DNA of 36,666 nucleotides from CAZRCZ01 sp964598765 (GCA_964598765.1 CAZRCZ010000030.1:1-36666); one strand, 5' to 3'. Counted from the first letter of the stretch, positions 1 to 7,877 are shown. Translations and numbers: made by a program. The notes: generated by a model not told the origin, from the letters alone.

Positions 1-642
1 GAATTGGAGCGAGCGGTCCTCGAAGACGTGGCCGTTGCGGTCCGTCACGCGGATCACGACGGTGTAGTATTTTTCTTCGAGGTCGTGGCCGGTCCAGTCG
101 GCGCGGAATAAATCCGCGGAGGAATTGCGGATCGCCGATTCTTCATCCGAGCCGCGACCGTGAGGGAGCGTAGAAAAGGATGAAGGCTGAGGGATGAAGG
201 ATGAAATTGCGGAAGAAGTTGAGGGGACGAGGGGAATGATCTCGATCATGGCATGGGCATCTTGCCCGTGATTCACGGGCGGGACGCCCGTGCCACGAGC
301 CGGATCGTTTCGCACAGCCGAGGGCGGCTGTGCCACATTCCCTAAATCAATCACGGCTTCGACTTTCTCAATCCCGGCCTGAGCTTTGACCACCGCGCTG
401 ATCGTCACCTTGTCGCCGTTTTTGACGGCCGGAGAGGAAAGGGACGGAATGACGTGAATGAGTCCGTCGCCGTGGCCGATGGACTGACCACCTTGAAGGT
501 CAGCGGACTCCGGATCGTCTGTGGGAAGAAAGGGAGGAGCGACGTTCTCCGCCGCTCCCGCAAGCGTTGAAACCAACGCGCAAGCCGCTCCGAAAATTAG
601 GAGCGCTCTTCCAACCCGTTTAATCTTCCCGTGCAAACGCAT
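1..642 (-). CDS. Exported protein, N-terminal part; paralogue of the 30132-33851 propeller/cupredoxin protein (runs off the left edge)
   Basis: Reading from the ATG at 642 leftward gives 214 codons without a stop, so the gene continues outside the window. The first ~27 residues are a signal peptide (basic start, LLIFGAACALVSTLAGAAE), so the product is exported. The region at 383-480 is identical over 98 nt to 30279-30376, and 1-111 matches 30702-30812 with three mismatches, so this is a recent paralogue of the large gene at the other end. Between these blocks (112-382) the sequence is unrelated to the other copy and is built of short palindromic and low-complexity repeats translated in frame (GTGVPPVNHGQDAHA, SSFIPQPSSF, LPHGRGSD). 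The C-terminal architecture cannot be seen; repeat propellers and a cupredoxin are an inference from the paralogue. The ribosome-binding site is weak. Confidence 0.85.
   Translation of the reverse strand, partial: MRLHGKIKRVGRALLIFGAACALVSTLAGAAENVAPPFLPTDDPESADLQGGQSIGHGDGLIHVIPSLSSPAVKNGDKVTISAVVKAQAGIEKVEAVIDLGNVAQPPSAVRNDPARGTGVPPVNHGQDAHAMIEIIPLVPSTSSAISSFIPQPSSFSTLPHGRGSDEESAIRNSSADLFRADWTGHDLEEKYYTVVIRVTDRNGHVFEDRSLQF
112..382 (-). repeat. In-frame mosaic of palindromic and low-complexity repeats inside the left paralogue
   Basis: Several elements are packed here. 312-320 and 325-333 form a perfect 9-bp hairpin (GCACAGCCG/CGGCTGTGC, loop AGGG). 250-293 holds two adjacent hairpins of the type GGGCAtctTGCCC and CACGGG...CCCGTG. 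178-212 is a tandem of ATGAAGG-like heptamers. 147-170 is one 24-nt arm of the palindrome found complete at 21832-21907, with one base changed. All are translated in the gene's frame without a stop. Confidence 0.8.
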
Positions 643-825
643 CCCGGCAAAACCTTTGGCGAATAATCAAAACCCGGATGATCCGGTAACTGAACCAACG
701 GAAAACCTTATACGCCGGGTTTCCATCTCTGGCAACCGTAAAAAGGGGCGCCTCGATTTGAGGCGACTTTCAATCGCCTCCTCGGGTCCGCGCCTGTTTC
801 GGACGCGGTGAATTGAATTCTGCGC
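643..825. other. Spacer between dxr and the left paralogue; leader of the latter
   Basis: No gene is seen here. It holds a perfect 13-bp palindrome at 674-686 (CCGGAT-G-ATCCGG) about 32 bp upstream of the start codon at 642, which could be an operator, and a probable terminator for dxr at 735-765. No good promoter was recognised. Confidence 0.4.
735..765 (-). terminator. Probable Rho-independent terminator after dxr
   Basis: On the minus strand a 6-bp GC stem (CGCCTC/GAGGCG, loop 5 nt, 749-765) is followed by CCCC and TTTTT. It lies about 60 nt beyond the dxr stop. The stem is short, and an alternative hairpin overlaps at 761-779, so this is moderate support only. Confidence 0.45.
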
Positions 826-2004
826 CTATCGCTTGTCAGCGTATTTTTGTCCGACCTTCGTCCTCGCGTGATTCCGCGCCCAAGCGTCGGCGGAGTGGAT
901 TTCTTCCAACGTGGCGGAACCGCGCCGCCCTTCCGCGCCGTGGGCTTCCAGCGCGGATTGAATCACGTCCGGGATTTCAACGAAACGCAATTCGTCCGCC
1001 AAGAACCTTTCGACGGCAATCTCATTGGCCGCATTGAGAACGGCGGGAAAAGTTCCGCCGAGCCTAGCCGCTTCATAGGCAAATCCGGGGCAGGGAAACG
1101 CAACGGGATCATATTTCTCGAATCCCAACGACCCGACGGCGGTCAGATCGAGCGGCTTGAATCGCGCGTTTTCCAATCGGCGCGGATACGACAAGACGTT
1201 CGCGATTGGAAAATACATGTCGGTCACCCCCATCTGGGCGAGAATCGAGCCGTCCACGAACTCCACCAACGAATGCACGACGCTTTGAGGATGAACCACC
1301 ACCTCGAAGCGATCCGCCGCCAATCCAAACAGATGATGCCCCTCGATCACCTCGAAACCCTTGTTCATGAGCGTCGCGGAATCCACGGTGATTTTGCGCC
1401 CCATCGTCCACGTTGGATGGTGAAGCGCGTCCTCGATCGTGGCGGATTCCAATCGGCCGCGCGACCAGCCCCGGAACGGTCCGCCTGACGCGGTCAGAAT
1501 GATCCGGCGCAGACGCTGGTCCTTGCGTCCGTCGAGACACTGAAAAATCGCGTTGTGTTCGCTGTCAATCGGCAGGATGGCGACCCCTTGGCGGCGCGCT
1601 AAGTCCATGGTCAGTTGACCGGCGGCGACGAGGACTTCCTTGTTCGCCAGCGCGACGGTCACGCCCGATTCAATCGCCTTGAGCGTCGGCAACAATCCCG
1701 CCGCGCCGACCATTGCGACGACGACCATTTCCGGCTCGCACGCCTCGATCAATTCGAGCAATCCGCCGGGACCGGAAAACCACCGCGTCGGACCGTCGCT
1801 TTCGCCTCCTTGCATCCCATCCGAGAGACAAGCGGCGTCGGGGTGGAATTCGGCGACTTGCAACCCGAGCGCGTCGGCCGATTTCTGCGCCGCCAACCCG
1901 ACGACGTGAAATTCGTCGGGATAATCGCGGATGACCTCCAGCGTCTTTTTTCCGATGGAACCGGTCGAGCCGAGGATGCAAATCCGTTTGCGCGATTGCG
2001 ACAT
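826..2004 (-). CDS. dxr: 1-deoxy-D-xylulose-5-phosphate reductoisomerase
   Basis: Dxr converts DXP to 2-C-methyl-D-erythritol 4-phosphate with NADPH and a divalent metal, the committed step of the non-mevalonate isoprenoid pathway, in the cytoplasm. The 392 residues are the usual length. The NADPH motif GSTGSIG is at 12-18, ALANKE at 118-123, and the metal ligands lie in DSEHNA (D147, E149). The substrate and metal residues N214, K215 and E218 sit in MNKGFEVIEG, and HPQSVVHS follows. The flexible-loop region (SGGPFRGW, near 173-180) is also present. No strong Shine-Dalgarno is seen before the ATG, but the N-terminus matches the family. The gene stands alone; none of the usual neighbours (rseP, cdsA, uppS) is next to it. 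Confidence 0.97.
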   Translation of the reverse strand: MSQSRKRICILGSTGSIGKKTLEVIRDYPDEFHVVGLAAQKSADALGLQVAEFHPDAACLSDGMQGGESDGPTRWFSGPGGLLELIEACEPEMVVVAMVGAAGLLPTLKAIESGVTVALANKEVLVAAGQLTMDLARRQGVAILPIDSEHNAIFQCLDGRKDQRLRRIILTASGGPFRGWSRGRLESATIEDALHHPTWTMGRKITVDSATLMNKGFEVIEGHHLFGLAADRFEVVVHPQSVVHSLVEFVDGSILAQMGVTDMYFPIANVLSYPRRLENARFKPLDLTAVGSLGFEKYDPVAFPCPGFAYEAARLGGTFPAVLNAANEIAVERFLADELRFVEIPDVIQSALEAHGAEGRRGSATLEEIHSADAWARNHARTKVGQKYADKR

Positions 2005-2033
2005 AAGGCAGATTAACCCATCCGCCGTGAATT

Positions 2034-2062
2034 ATCACCACAAAGACACCAAGGCGCGAAGA
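2034..2062 (+). repeat. Dispersed ACCACAAAGACACC-type repeat
   Basis: A purine-rich CACAAAG/CACCAAGG/CGCGAAG string sits just upstream of dxr and at the left edge of the RHS island. Related strings occur at 5075-5140 (reverse), 11904-11961, 12513-12573, 18030-18153, 20703-20740 and 33880-33925. It is a low-complexity family typical of spacers in this genome. Confidence 0.6.
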
Positions 2063-2131
2063 GATGGCGACCGCTCGCCGCTCACGGGCAGGGACCCGAC
2101 CCTCCATTACGACTGGAACGCGTGGGATGAA

Positions 2132-3361
2132 ATGTCGGCGGCCTACTACAATTCGATCTATTCCGGGTTTTACTATTTCGACGCCTCGGGGCGGTCGCTC
2201 GCCAAGGCGCGTTTGGGCCTGTCGGATTGGAGCATCACCGTTGGCGAGAATTTCTGGCTCGGTCTGAACAAGATCGCCGAATCGGGCTACGTCGGGGGCG
2301 ATCCGAGCGTGACGGTCCTGCGGCCTGATTCGGAAAGTTCTGGCGATCCGACCGTCAATGGGTGGTATGATCTCTCCGGAGGTTCGGACACCTTGGAATA
2401 CACGACCGACGACGACCGCGGCAAGGTTCTGCACACCGAGGGAGCCAGTTATTTCTTCTCTTACGGCGCGTTCATCATCGGCGACGACCCGACCAATCCG
2501 CTCAACCCCAAATACGACGACAACGGATTCCAGACGACCAATCCCGCCGTGGGGCTGTGGTTCCGGAACGCGAGCTACACCAACAACAGCTTGGAACTGA
2601 TCTTCTTGGTCGAGGTGGACGACGGGACGACGACGAGCATGATCCAGATGGAGTTCATCACCGGCGACGGCACGGACGGGATTTCCACGTCGGGCGGTCG
2701 GGATTACTATCGCTACTACATCGGTTCGGCGTGGAACGACAACACGTGGCATTATTTCGAGGAGGACCTCAGCGCCCGGATTCACGAGCTTAATTCGGGG
2801 GTGGATCTCTCCAAGGTGGACGCCTTTGCGATGGTCGGGTATCTGATTGACGCCTACGTGGACGATGTTCAGTTCGCCGAGACGGTGCTGGATAAGAGTT
2901 ATCAGGTCGTGCCCGGGGGATTGAATTACTTAGCGGCACAGTCCGGCTCGACCGGTGGGATCAGCCAAGATCCGTGGGCCAGATGGTATTATGTCACAAA
3001 CGATCTGGCGACGCCACTGGTGACGACCGACGCCAACGGCTCGGAGATTAGCGTCGCCGAGCCGGATGCGTTCGGGAATTATCGCTACGTTAGCGGCACG
3101 AGGCCGGATACGTTGGGACTTGATGGGAAATTCTTCGATGCGGATGCCGGATCACACTATTTCGGTCTGCGCTGGGAGGATGGAGAGCGCGGTAGATGGG
3201 CCTCAAATCAGGGATCTCACAGTGATGGGCCCAACCTCTATCATTTCGGATTCAATAGCGTCATGAATGGCTATGACACCATGAGATCACGATGGACTTG
3301 GCGAATTCCATTCATCACCAGCGCTCTTCCTCCGTTTATCGGAATTCCCCCTGGAGGATAA
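2132..3361 (+). pseudogene. RHS-type protein fragment: beta-sandwich domain plus RHS core, 5'-truncated
   Basis: The frame is open from inside the antisense dxr gene, but recognisable protein starts only near 2095 (DPTLHYDWNAWDEM); 2132 is the first usable ATG. There is no signal peptide and no YD-repeat shell, so the front of an RHS/YD-repeat protein is missing. The middle part (about 2360-2890) looks like a jelly-roll carbohydrate-binding-like domain ending in AYVDDVQF. The end matches the RHS-repeat-associated core: TNDLATPLVTTDANG, DAFGNYRYVSGT, HYFGLRWEDGERGRW and GPNLYHFGFNSVMNGYD. In intact RHS proteins a variable toxin domain follows this point; here a TAA stop comes 28 residues after GYD, with open frame beyond it. 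Domain family assignment of the sandwich part is inference. Confidence 0.7.
2513..2709 (+). repeat. 197-nt direct repeat, copy 1
   Basis: This matches 4747-4943 in the same orientation, with five mismatches by eye. It lies inside the beta-sandwich part of the RHS fragment. The pair brackets the cysteine-rich tail ORF and the helical-repeat gene. Confidence 0.9.
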
Positions 3362-3418
3362 CCGCCGGTCGTAAACCCCGTTCAGGGCACTTTCACGGCT
3401 CCCACGATCCACCAAGGC

Positions 3419-3751
3419 ATGGAAATAATTCCCGATATTGAAACCAATCCTTTCTATCAATGGACGGCGTTCCGTACAGCAGATGGTGTTATGGTTGAAA
3501 CTAGCAGTGTAGGTTTCTCGTCGATTGGTGCCCAAATCGGGTTTGGAGTAGGAGCAGGAGTCGGGGTGGGGGTGGGCGTCTTTATTGACATTGAGTCCGA
3601 AACTGCCCAACTACAATCAAAAGCGGAAGACAGTAAGCAAAACGTTCTGAATTGCTATTGGAAACTTTGCAACCGCAAATGTAAAAACGCCAACTGTAGC
3701 ACGGGTGCGGCTTATGCCCGTTGCATGGGTCGGTGCATACCCAAAATATAG
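3419..3751 (+). CDS. Small glycine- and cysteine-rich protein; in-frame continuation of the RHS fragment
   Basis: The frame is the same as that of the RHS fragment and stays open from 3362, directly after the TAA at 3359-3361, so the product may be the detached C-terminal tip of the RHS protein. As a separate gene it could start at the ATG at 3419 (AAGG four bases upstream), giving 110 residues. Two features stand out. One is a Gly/Val stretch (GFGVGAGVGVGVGVFIDI) able to insert in or cross a membrane. The other is a tail with six cysteines spaced C-x4-C-x3-C-x4-C-x8-C-x3-C. A toxin role is inferred only from position; no catalytic motif is recognised. Confidence 0.5.
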   Translation: MEIIPDIETNPFYQWTAFRTADGVMVETSSVGFSSIGAQIGFGVGAGVGVGVGVFIDIESETAQLQSKAEDSKQNVLNCYWKLCNRKCKNANCSTGAAYARCMGRCIPKI

Positions 3752-3800
3752 AGACGCCTCAACGCATGATACCAACTAACGCTCGGATGAAGCATGATTT

Positions 3801-4379
3801 ATGGAATTTATGAACTGGTCGCCTCGCAAACCGACACCAGCTGAGTTTGAATACTTGGGACCTTTGGTGACTACAAACGATGCTATGCGTTGGTCTCGTA
3901 GCTATTATAGATCTCTTCACCAATTGCATTTGGTGCGGTTGTTTACCTGCTGGTTTGATCCTACGGATTCTGTTAAGGATGTCCTAAAGCAGTTCAGACC
4001 GGGCTTTAATCTCTGGATAGCAATCCAGCACGCCAGAAGTAATGTCAAGGAGAGTGAATGTTGTCGATACGTCGATCTTTTTTACGGTTTGCTAAATCAT
4101 GAGGACCGGAAGATTAGAATCGGCGCACTAGATCTAATGGCTCAGTTTGGTCGCTCTACAGCCGAAACGCGCCTCCATGAGATAATTGCGGAGGGGGGAC
4201 CGCTCAAGGATCAGGCATTACTATTACTTGGTTGCGTTGGCGGAAAGCAGTCCTTGGCTATCTTAGATAAAGCGATCGAGCAAAAGCGATGGCCGCTTAG
4301 GACGCTCTTGATGAGTATACGTAATAATCTCGCATCGCGTCTGGAATCAAGAATAGAAAACCGTGTCCCTCCGAAATAA
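3801..4379 (+). CDS. Helical-repeat (HEAT-like) protein, possible immunity protein
   Basis: This encodes 192 residues with no signal peptide. The second half shows alpha-helical repeats of HEAT type (RKIRIGALDLMAQFG, then LKDQALLLLGCVGG). The base composition is visibly AT-richer, with different codon choice, than dxr or trmB on either side, suggesting acquisition. It follows the RHS core and the cysteine-rich tail by 49 nt, the place where RHS and CDI systems carry an immunity gene. That role is inference from position; no known immunity family is recognised. No clear Shine-Dalgarno is seen. Confidence 0.6.
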   Translation: MEFMNWSPRKPTPAEFEYLGPLVTTNDAMRWSRSYYRSLHQLHLVRLFTCWFDPTDSVKDVLKQFRPGFNLWIAIQHARSNVKESECCRYVDLFYGLLNHEDRKIRIGALDLMAQFGRSTAETRLHEIIAEGGPLKDQALLLLGCVGGKQSLAILDKAIEQKRWPLRTLLMSIRNNLASRLESRIENRVPPK

Positions 4380-4515
4380 TCCGTCTCAGTGAAACGGGTG
4401 AAAAACGATTTCCTTTGGCTGAGAAATCCCTCGCGTTTGATGTGGGATTGTCCGCCGGAAGGTTGTGATTCGCGCGAATCGGGGACGTGAACCGGAAAAG
4501 TAATTCAAAAAAGCA

Positions 4516-5004
4516 ATGATCCGCACTTCTGACATGCTCTTTCGCCCCCGTCCCGACGACGAATCCGGCTCGACGCCCCCCGATGACGGGTGGTATGATC
4601 TGTCCGACGGGAGCGACCTCGTGGAATATCCGAGCACGCCAGACTCCGAACGCGGCAAAGTGACGCATGTCGCCGGAAGCAACTACTTCTTCGGCTACGG
4701 GTCGTTCATCCTTGGGGACGATCCGACCTCGCCGGTCAACCCCAATTACGACGACAACGGATTCCAGACGCCCAATCCCGCCGTGGGGCTGTGGTTCCGG
4801 AACGCGAGCTACACCAACAACAGCTTGGAACTGATCTTCTTGGTCGAGGTGGACGACGGGACGACGACGAGCATGATCCAGATGGAGTTCATCACCGGCG
4901 ACGGCACGAACGGCATCTACACGTCGGGCGGTCGGGATTACTACGACTGCGCCATTGGCGCGGCCTTTCAGGCCGCCGTGATCCTGAGGCTTGAGGAAGG
5001 TTAG
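4516..5004 (+). pseudogene. Truncated second copy of the beta-sandwich domain from the RHS fragment
   Basis: The open frame of 162 residues repeats the domain at 2360-2709: GWYDLSDGSD, FGYGSFILGDDP, NPAVGLWFRNASYTNNS and so on. Similarity stops abruptly after GGRDYY at about 4943, where unrelated sequence gives a stop within 20 codons. The N-terminus has no signal peptide. It is best read as a remnant of a duplication or recombination rather than a working gene. Confidence 0.7.
4747..4943 (+). repeat. 197-nt direct repeat, copy 2
   Basis: This is the partner of 2513-2709, offset by 2234 nt. The right-hand breakpoint is sharp: after GGATTACTA the two copies have nothing in common. Confidence 0.9.
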
Positions 5005-5162
5005 GAGACGGACGCCTCCGTAGCGTAGAATTCGGACATGCGCCCGTCAGGAGATTCCCCCCCCAGTTTTCGCTCTTTGCTTTTCGTCCTTCGTCCTTCG
5101 CCGCTTGGTGGCTTTGTGTCCGGTGGTGAAAACCGCGGATTGAAGTTGTTTCGCGCCGCCGA

Positions 5163-5864
5163 ATGGATTTCAATTCAAGCGTGTCCCGATTGCGCGCCAG
5201 ATTCCCGGTCGCTCCGCCGCCTGATGCGTCCCCCGTGGCGATTCCTTTCGATCCCGAAGGTCCGCCGATTCCATGGGACGAAGTGTTTCGACGCAATGCC
5301 CCTTTGACGGTCGAGATCGGAACCGGCAACGGCGTCTTTCTCGCCGATGAAGCGCAACGGCATCCGGAGGAAAATTTCATCGGCATCGAGCAAGCCGGCG
5401 AATTTTTCGCCAAGATGACCAAGCGAATCGAAAGGCTGGGGATGAAGAACGTCCGTACGATTCGCGCCGACGCGCATGAGGTTTTCAACGTGGTGCTCGC
5501 CGACGGGACGGTCAACCGCGTCATCTGCAATTTCAGCGACCCGTGGCCCAAGCGACGGCATCGTGAGCGACGGGTTTTCCGTCCCGAGTTTTTCCTTCTT
5601 CTCGAACGCGCGCTCGCTCCGGGCGGCGAAGTTTCTTTCAAAACCGACGTGGGATGGTATTTTAATCTGAGCATCGGCGCCTTGCGTCGGCGTCGAGGCT
5701 GGCAAGTCCTTGAGGCCGGACCGGTCTCGGTTGCGCCGCAAGAAGAAGCCGTCCCACTGACCAACTTCGAACGCAAGGCGCGCGAGGCCGAAAGTGTCGT
5801 TTGGGCTTGGCGGGCAAGATGGATGGGCAAAGATTCATTGACGGAAACGAACCATGAAACCTGA
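5163..5864 (+). CDS. trmB: tRNA (guanine-N7-)-methyltransferase
   Basis: TrmB uses S-adenosylmethionine to make m7G46 in the variable loop of tRNAs, in the cytoplasm. The SAM-binding glycine motif EIGTGNG is at 51-57, the family signature DPWPKRRHRERR at 126-137, the TD of strand 5 near 161, and TNFE at 200-203. The 233 residues are normal length. The stop overlaps the start of ddl by 11 nt (5854-5864), so the two are translated as a pair. The spacer before it (5005-5162) holds a reverse CTTCGTCCTTCG-type low-complexity repeat. Confidence 0.95.
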   Translation: MDFNSSVSRLRARFPVAPPPDASPVAIPFDPEGPPIPWDEVFRRNAPLTVEIGTGNGVFLADEAQRHPEENFIGIEQAGEFFAKMTKRIERLGMKNVRTIRADAHEVFNVVLADGTVNRVICNFSDPWPKRRHRERRVFRPEFFLLLERALAPGGEVSFKTDVGWYFNLSIGALRRRRGWQVLEAGPVSVAPQEEAVPLTNFERKAREAESVVWAWRARWMGKDSLTETNHET

Positions 5865-6978
5865 ACGAAACGTAGCCTTGCTTTTCGGCGGCCAATCGCC
5901 CGAACACGAAATCTCGATCAAGTCCGCCTCCAAGGTCGGCGCGGCAATGGACCAATTGCGCGGAACCCGCGCGCGACCGATTTATATTTCCAAATCGGGC
6001 AAATGGCATTGGTCCCATGCGGTGGCGGGAATTCCGACCGAAGAACTTGTCCTGTCCGTGAGCGACGGAGAGAGTTGTGTTCGCCGCTACCATCCGGGCG
6101 GACTGGAATTCGGCCAAGCGCTCCTTCATCTCACCATAGACGAATTCGCCACGGTGATGATCATTCTGCACGGAGCGAACGGCGAGGACGGACGCCTGCA
6201 AGGGGCGTTGGAATTGGCCGGAATTCGCTACACCGGTTCCGGTTCGGCGGCTTCGGCGCTGGCGATGGACAAGACCCGTTGCCAGTCGTATCTTGCCGCG
6301 CGCGGCCTGCCCGTTCCGAAATTCATTCCGCTGGACCGCGCGGCATCCGGCGAGCTGGGCGCGGCGCGGCGCGTTCTGGAGGAATTGGGACTGCCCTGCG
6401 TCATCAAGCCCTCGCTCGGCGGATCGAGCGTCGGCGTCGGCATGGCGCGAACCGCCGAGGAACTGAATCGCGCCCTGTCGCTTGCGTTCGAATTCGGCCC
6501 GACGGTTCAGGCGGAGCAATTCATCGCCGGACGCGAATTCACCTGCGGCGTTCTCGACGTCGGGCAGGCGACCGCCTTGCCGGTGACCGAAATCATCGTT
6601 TCGCGCGGAGGGTTCTTCGACTACGAAGCCAAATACACGCCGGGCATGACGCGCGAAGTGACCCCCGCGGAAATCAGTTCCGAATTGACTGCGCGGATTC
6701 AAAGTTTGGCCGTCGAGGCCCATCGCGCCGTCGGTTGCGAGGGATTCTCCCGCGTGGATTTTCTCTGCGATGAACAGGGACCCAAAATTTTGGAGATCAA
6801 CACGATCCCCGGCATGACCGAAACCAGTCTCTTGCCTCAAGCCGCCGCCGTCGCCGGAATCTCCATGCCCGAACTCGTCAACCTTATCATCGAACATTCG
6901 ATCCGCCGCAATCCCGCCGTTTGTGGCGCAGGCGTCCCCGCGTGCGAAATCATTCGTTCGGATCCGAAGACCGGTTAA
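5854..6978 (+). CDS. ddl: D-alanine--D-alanine ligase
   Basis: Ddl joins two D-alanines with ATP for peptidoglycan precursor synthesis. This is an ATP-grasp enzyme of 374 residues. The N-terminal FGGQSPEHEIS, HGANGEDGRLQG, the ATP-binding VIKPSLGGSSVGV and the C-terminal metal site LEINTIPGMTETS are all present. The C-terminus carries about 20 residues beyond the usual end (NPAVCGAGVPACEI...), which resembles a translated palindromic repeat. The gene is coupled to trmB by overlap, and a good Shine-Dalgarno for the next gene follows 5 nt after its stop. Confidence 0.95.
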   Translation: MKPERNVALLFGGQSPEHEISIKSASKVGAAMDQLRGTRARPIYISKSGKWHWSHAVAGIPTEELVLSVSDGESCVRRYHPGGLEFGQALLHLTIDEFATVMIILHGANGEDGRLQGALELAGIRYTGSGSAASALAMDKTRCQSYLAARGLPVPKFIPLDRAASGELGAARRVLEELGLPCVIKPSLGGSSVGVGMARTAEELNRALSLAFEFGPTVQAEQFIAGREFTCGVLDVGQATALPVTEIIVSRGGFFDYEAKYTPGMTREVTPAEISSELTARIQSLAVEAHRAVGCEGFSRVDFLCDEQGPKILEINTIPGMTETSLLPQAAAVAGISMPELVNLIIEHSIRRNPAVCGAGVPACEIIRSDPKTG

Positions 6979-6995
6979 TCTTGGAGGAATGGACC

Positions 6996-7490
6996 ATGAG
7001 CAAAACTTCAAGGCGTCGCCGCAAGTCGGCGGCGGGGCATTCGCCGACCGCCAAGAGTTTGGGGCGCGTCGAAGGCTACAGCCGCACGCGCCGGGATCAT
7101 CAATCCGAGCAGGCGGAAGATTACGTCGAGTTGATCGCCGCGCTGATCAAAGAGCGCGGCGAGGCCCGGGCGGTGGACATGGCGCGGAGTTTGGGGGTCA
7201 CGCACGTCACCGTCACCAAAACGTTGGGACGCCTCCAAAAATCGGGGCTGATCAAAACCGAGCCGTATCGGGCGGTCTTTCTGACCTCGCGAGGTCGCAA
7301 CTTGGCGGCCAAAGCGCGGTCGCGCCACAAAATTGTTTTGGATTTTCTGCTGGCCGTCGGCGTCCCCGCCTCCTCGGCGACCTTGGACGCCGAGGGAATC
7401 GAACACCACGTTTCTCCTCGGACGCTGGGCGCTCTCAAACAACTGACCGAAAAGATCAAGCCGCCCCGCGTGGGCAAAAAACTGAAATAA
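6996..7490 (+). CDS. mntR: MntR-like DtxR-family metal-dependent regulator
   Basis: Proteins of this family bind DNA when loaded with Mn(II) or Fe(II) and control metal uptake. I chose the ATG at 6996 because GGAGG lies 8 nt upstream; it gives 164 residues. A winged-helix domain (EDYVELIAALIKERGEARAV, then DMARSLGVTHVTVTKTLGRL) is followed by YRAVFLTSRG and the dimerisation part RHKIVLDFLLAVGV...AEGIEHHVS, whose Glu and His residues are the expected metal ligands. This layout is that of the Gram-negative MntR type. The N-terminal ~25 residues are basic and extra. No metal transporter gene is nearby, so the target is unknown. Confidence 0.85.
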   Translation: MSKTSRRRRKSAAGHSPTAKSLGRVEGYSRTRRDHQSEQAEDYVELIAALIKERGEARAVDMARSLGVTHVTVTKTLGRLQKSGLIKTEPYRAVFLTSRGRNLAAKARSRHKIVLDFLLAVGVPASSATLDAEGIEHHVSPRTLGALKQLTEKIKPPRVGKKLK

Positions 7491-7520
7491 AAAAATCCCC
7501 GCCGTTGGTGGACGGCGGGG
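7489..7520 (-). terminator. Rho-independent terminator of the SWIB gene (may serve both directions)
   Basis: A perfect 9-bp stem (CCCCGCCGT/ACGGCGGGG, loop TGGTGG) lies at 7497-7520. On the minus strand it is followed at once by A and a run of seven T, the standard terminator form. It is 45 nt past the SWIB stop and 6 nt past the mntR-like stop, so it separates the converging genes. Confidence 0.9.
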
Positions 7521-7565
7521 ATGAGGTTTGTGTTCCGTTGCGCGTCGGTCCGCGCGTCGGAGCGA

Positions 7566-7877
7566 TTACTTGATGTGTTTGGAGACCAGCTTGGTCATTT
7601 CAAACATCGAGACCGTGGACTTGCCGCCGAAAACCGCTTTCAGCTTGTCGTCCGCGTTGATGTTCCGCCTGTTCACCTTGTCCTGAAGGCCGTTGCGCTT
7701 GATGTAGGCCCACAGTTTCTTGGTGATCTCAGTGCGGGGCATCGCGGAATTCCCGATCACCGCTCCCAACACTGCGTCGGGTTGCATGGGACGCATGAAC
7801 GCGGGATTGGGTTTGCGTTTGGACTTGGCCGCCTTCTTGGGTTTTTTCGCGGCCTTTTTCGAAGCTTTTTTCGCCAT
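7566..7877 (-). CDS. SWIB/MDM2-domain protein with histone-H1-like lysine-rich N-terminus
   Basis: This is a 103-residue protein. The first ~22 residues are nearly all Lys and Ala (MAKKASKKAAKKPKKAAK), like the tails of histone H1 and bacterial Hc1-type DNA-binding proteins. Residues ~30-103 form a SWIB domain: PMPDAVLGAVIG-like start, EITKKLWAYIKRNGLQD and INADDKLKAVFGG. The domain is best known from eukaryotic chromatin remodelling, and small bacterial forms exist in Chlamydiae and relatives. A nucleoid-associated role is inferred. The Shine-Dalgarno AAGGAGGTGA, 6 nt before the ATG, is close to ideal, suggesting high expression. Confidence 0.9.
   Translation of the reverse strand: MAKKASKKAAKKPKKAAKSKRKPNPAFMRPMQPDAVLGAVIGNSAMPRTEITKKLWAYIKRNGLQDKVNRRNINADDKLKAVFGGKSTVSMFEMTKLVSKHIK

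Noticed and set aside
643..825. Leader of the left gene considered as a riboswitch
   Set aside because: No known aptamer core could be matched; only a 13-bp palindrome and the dxr terminator are supported.
5662..7011. 449-codon minus-strand open frame over trmB and ddl
   Set aside because: Antisense to two well-supported enzymes and without family features.
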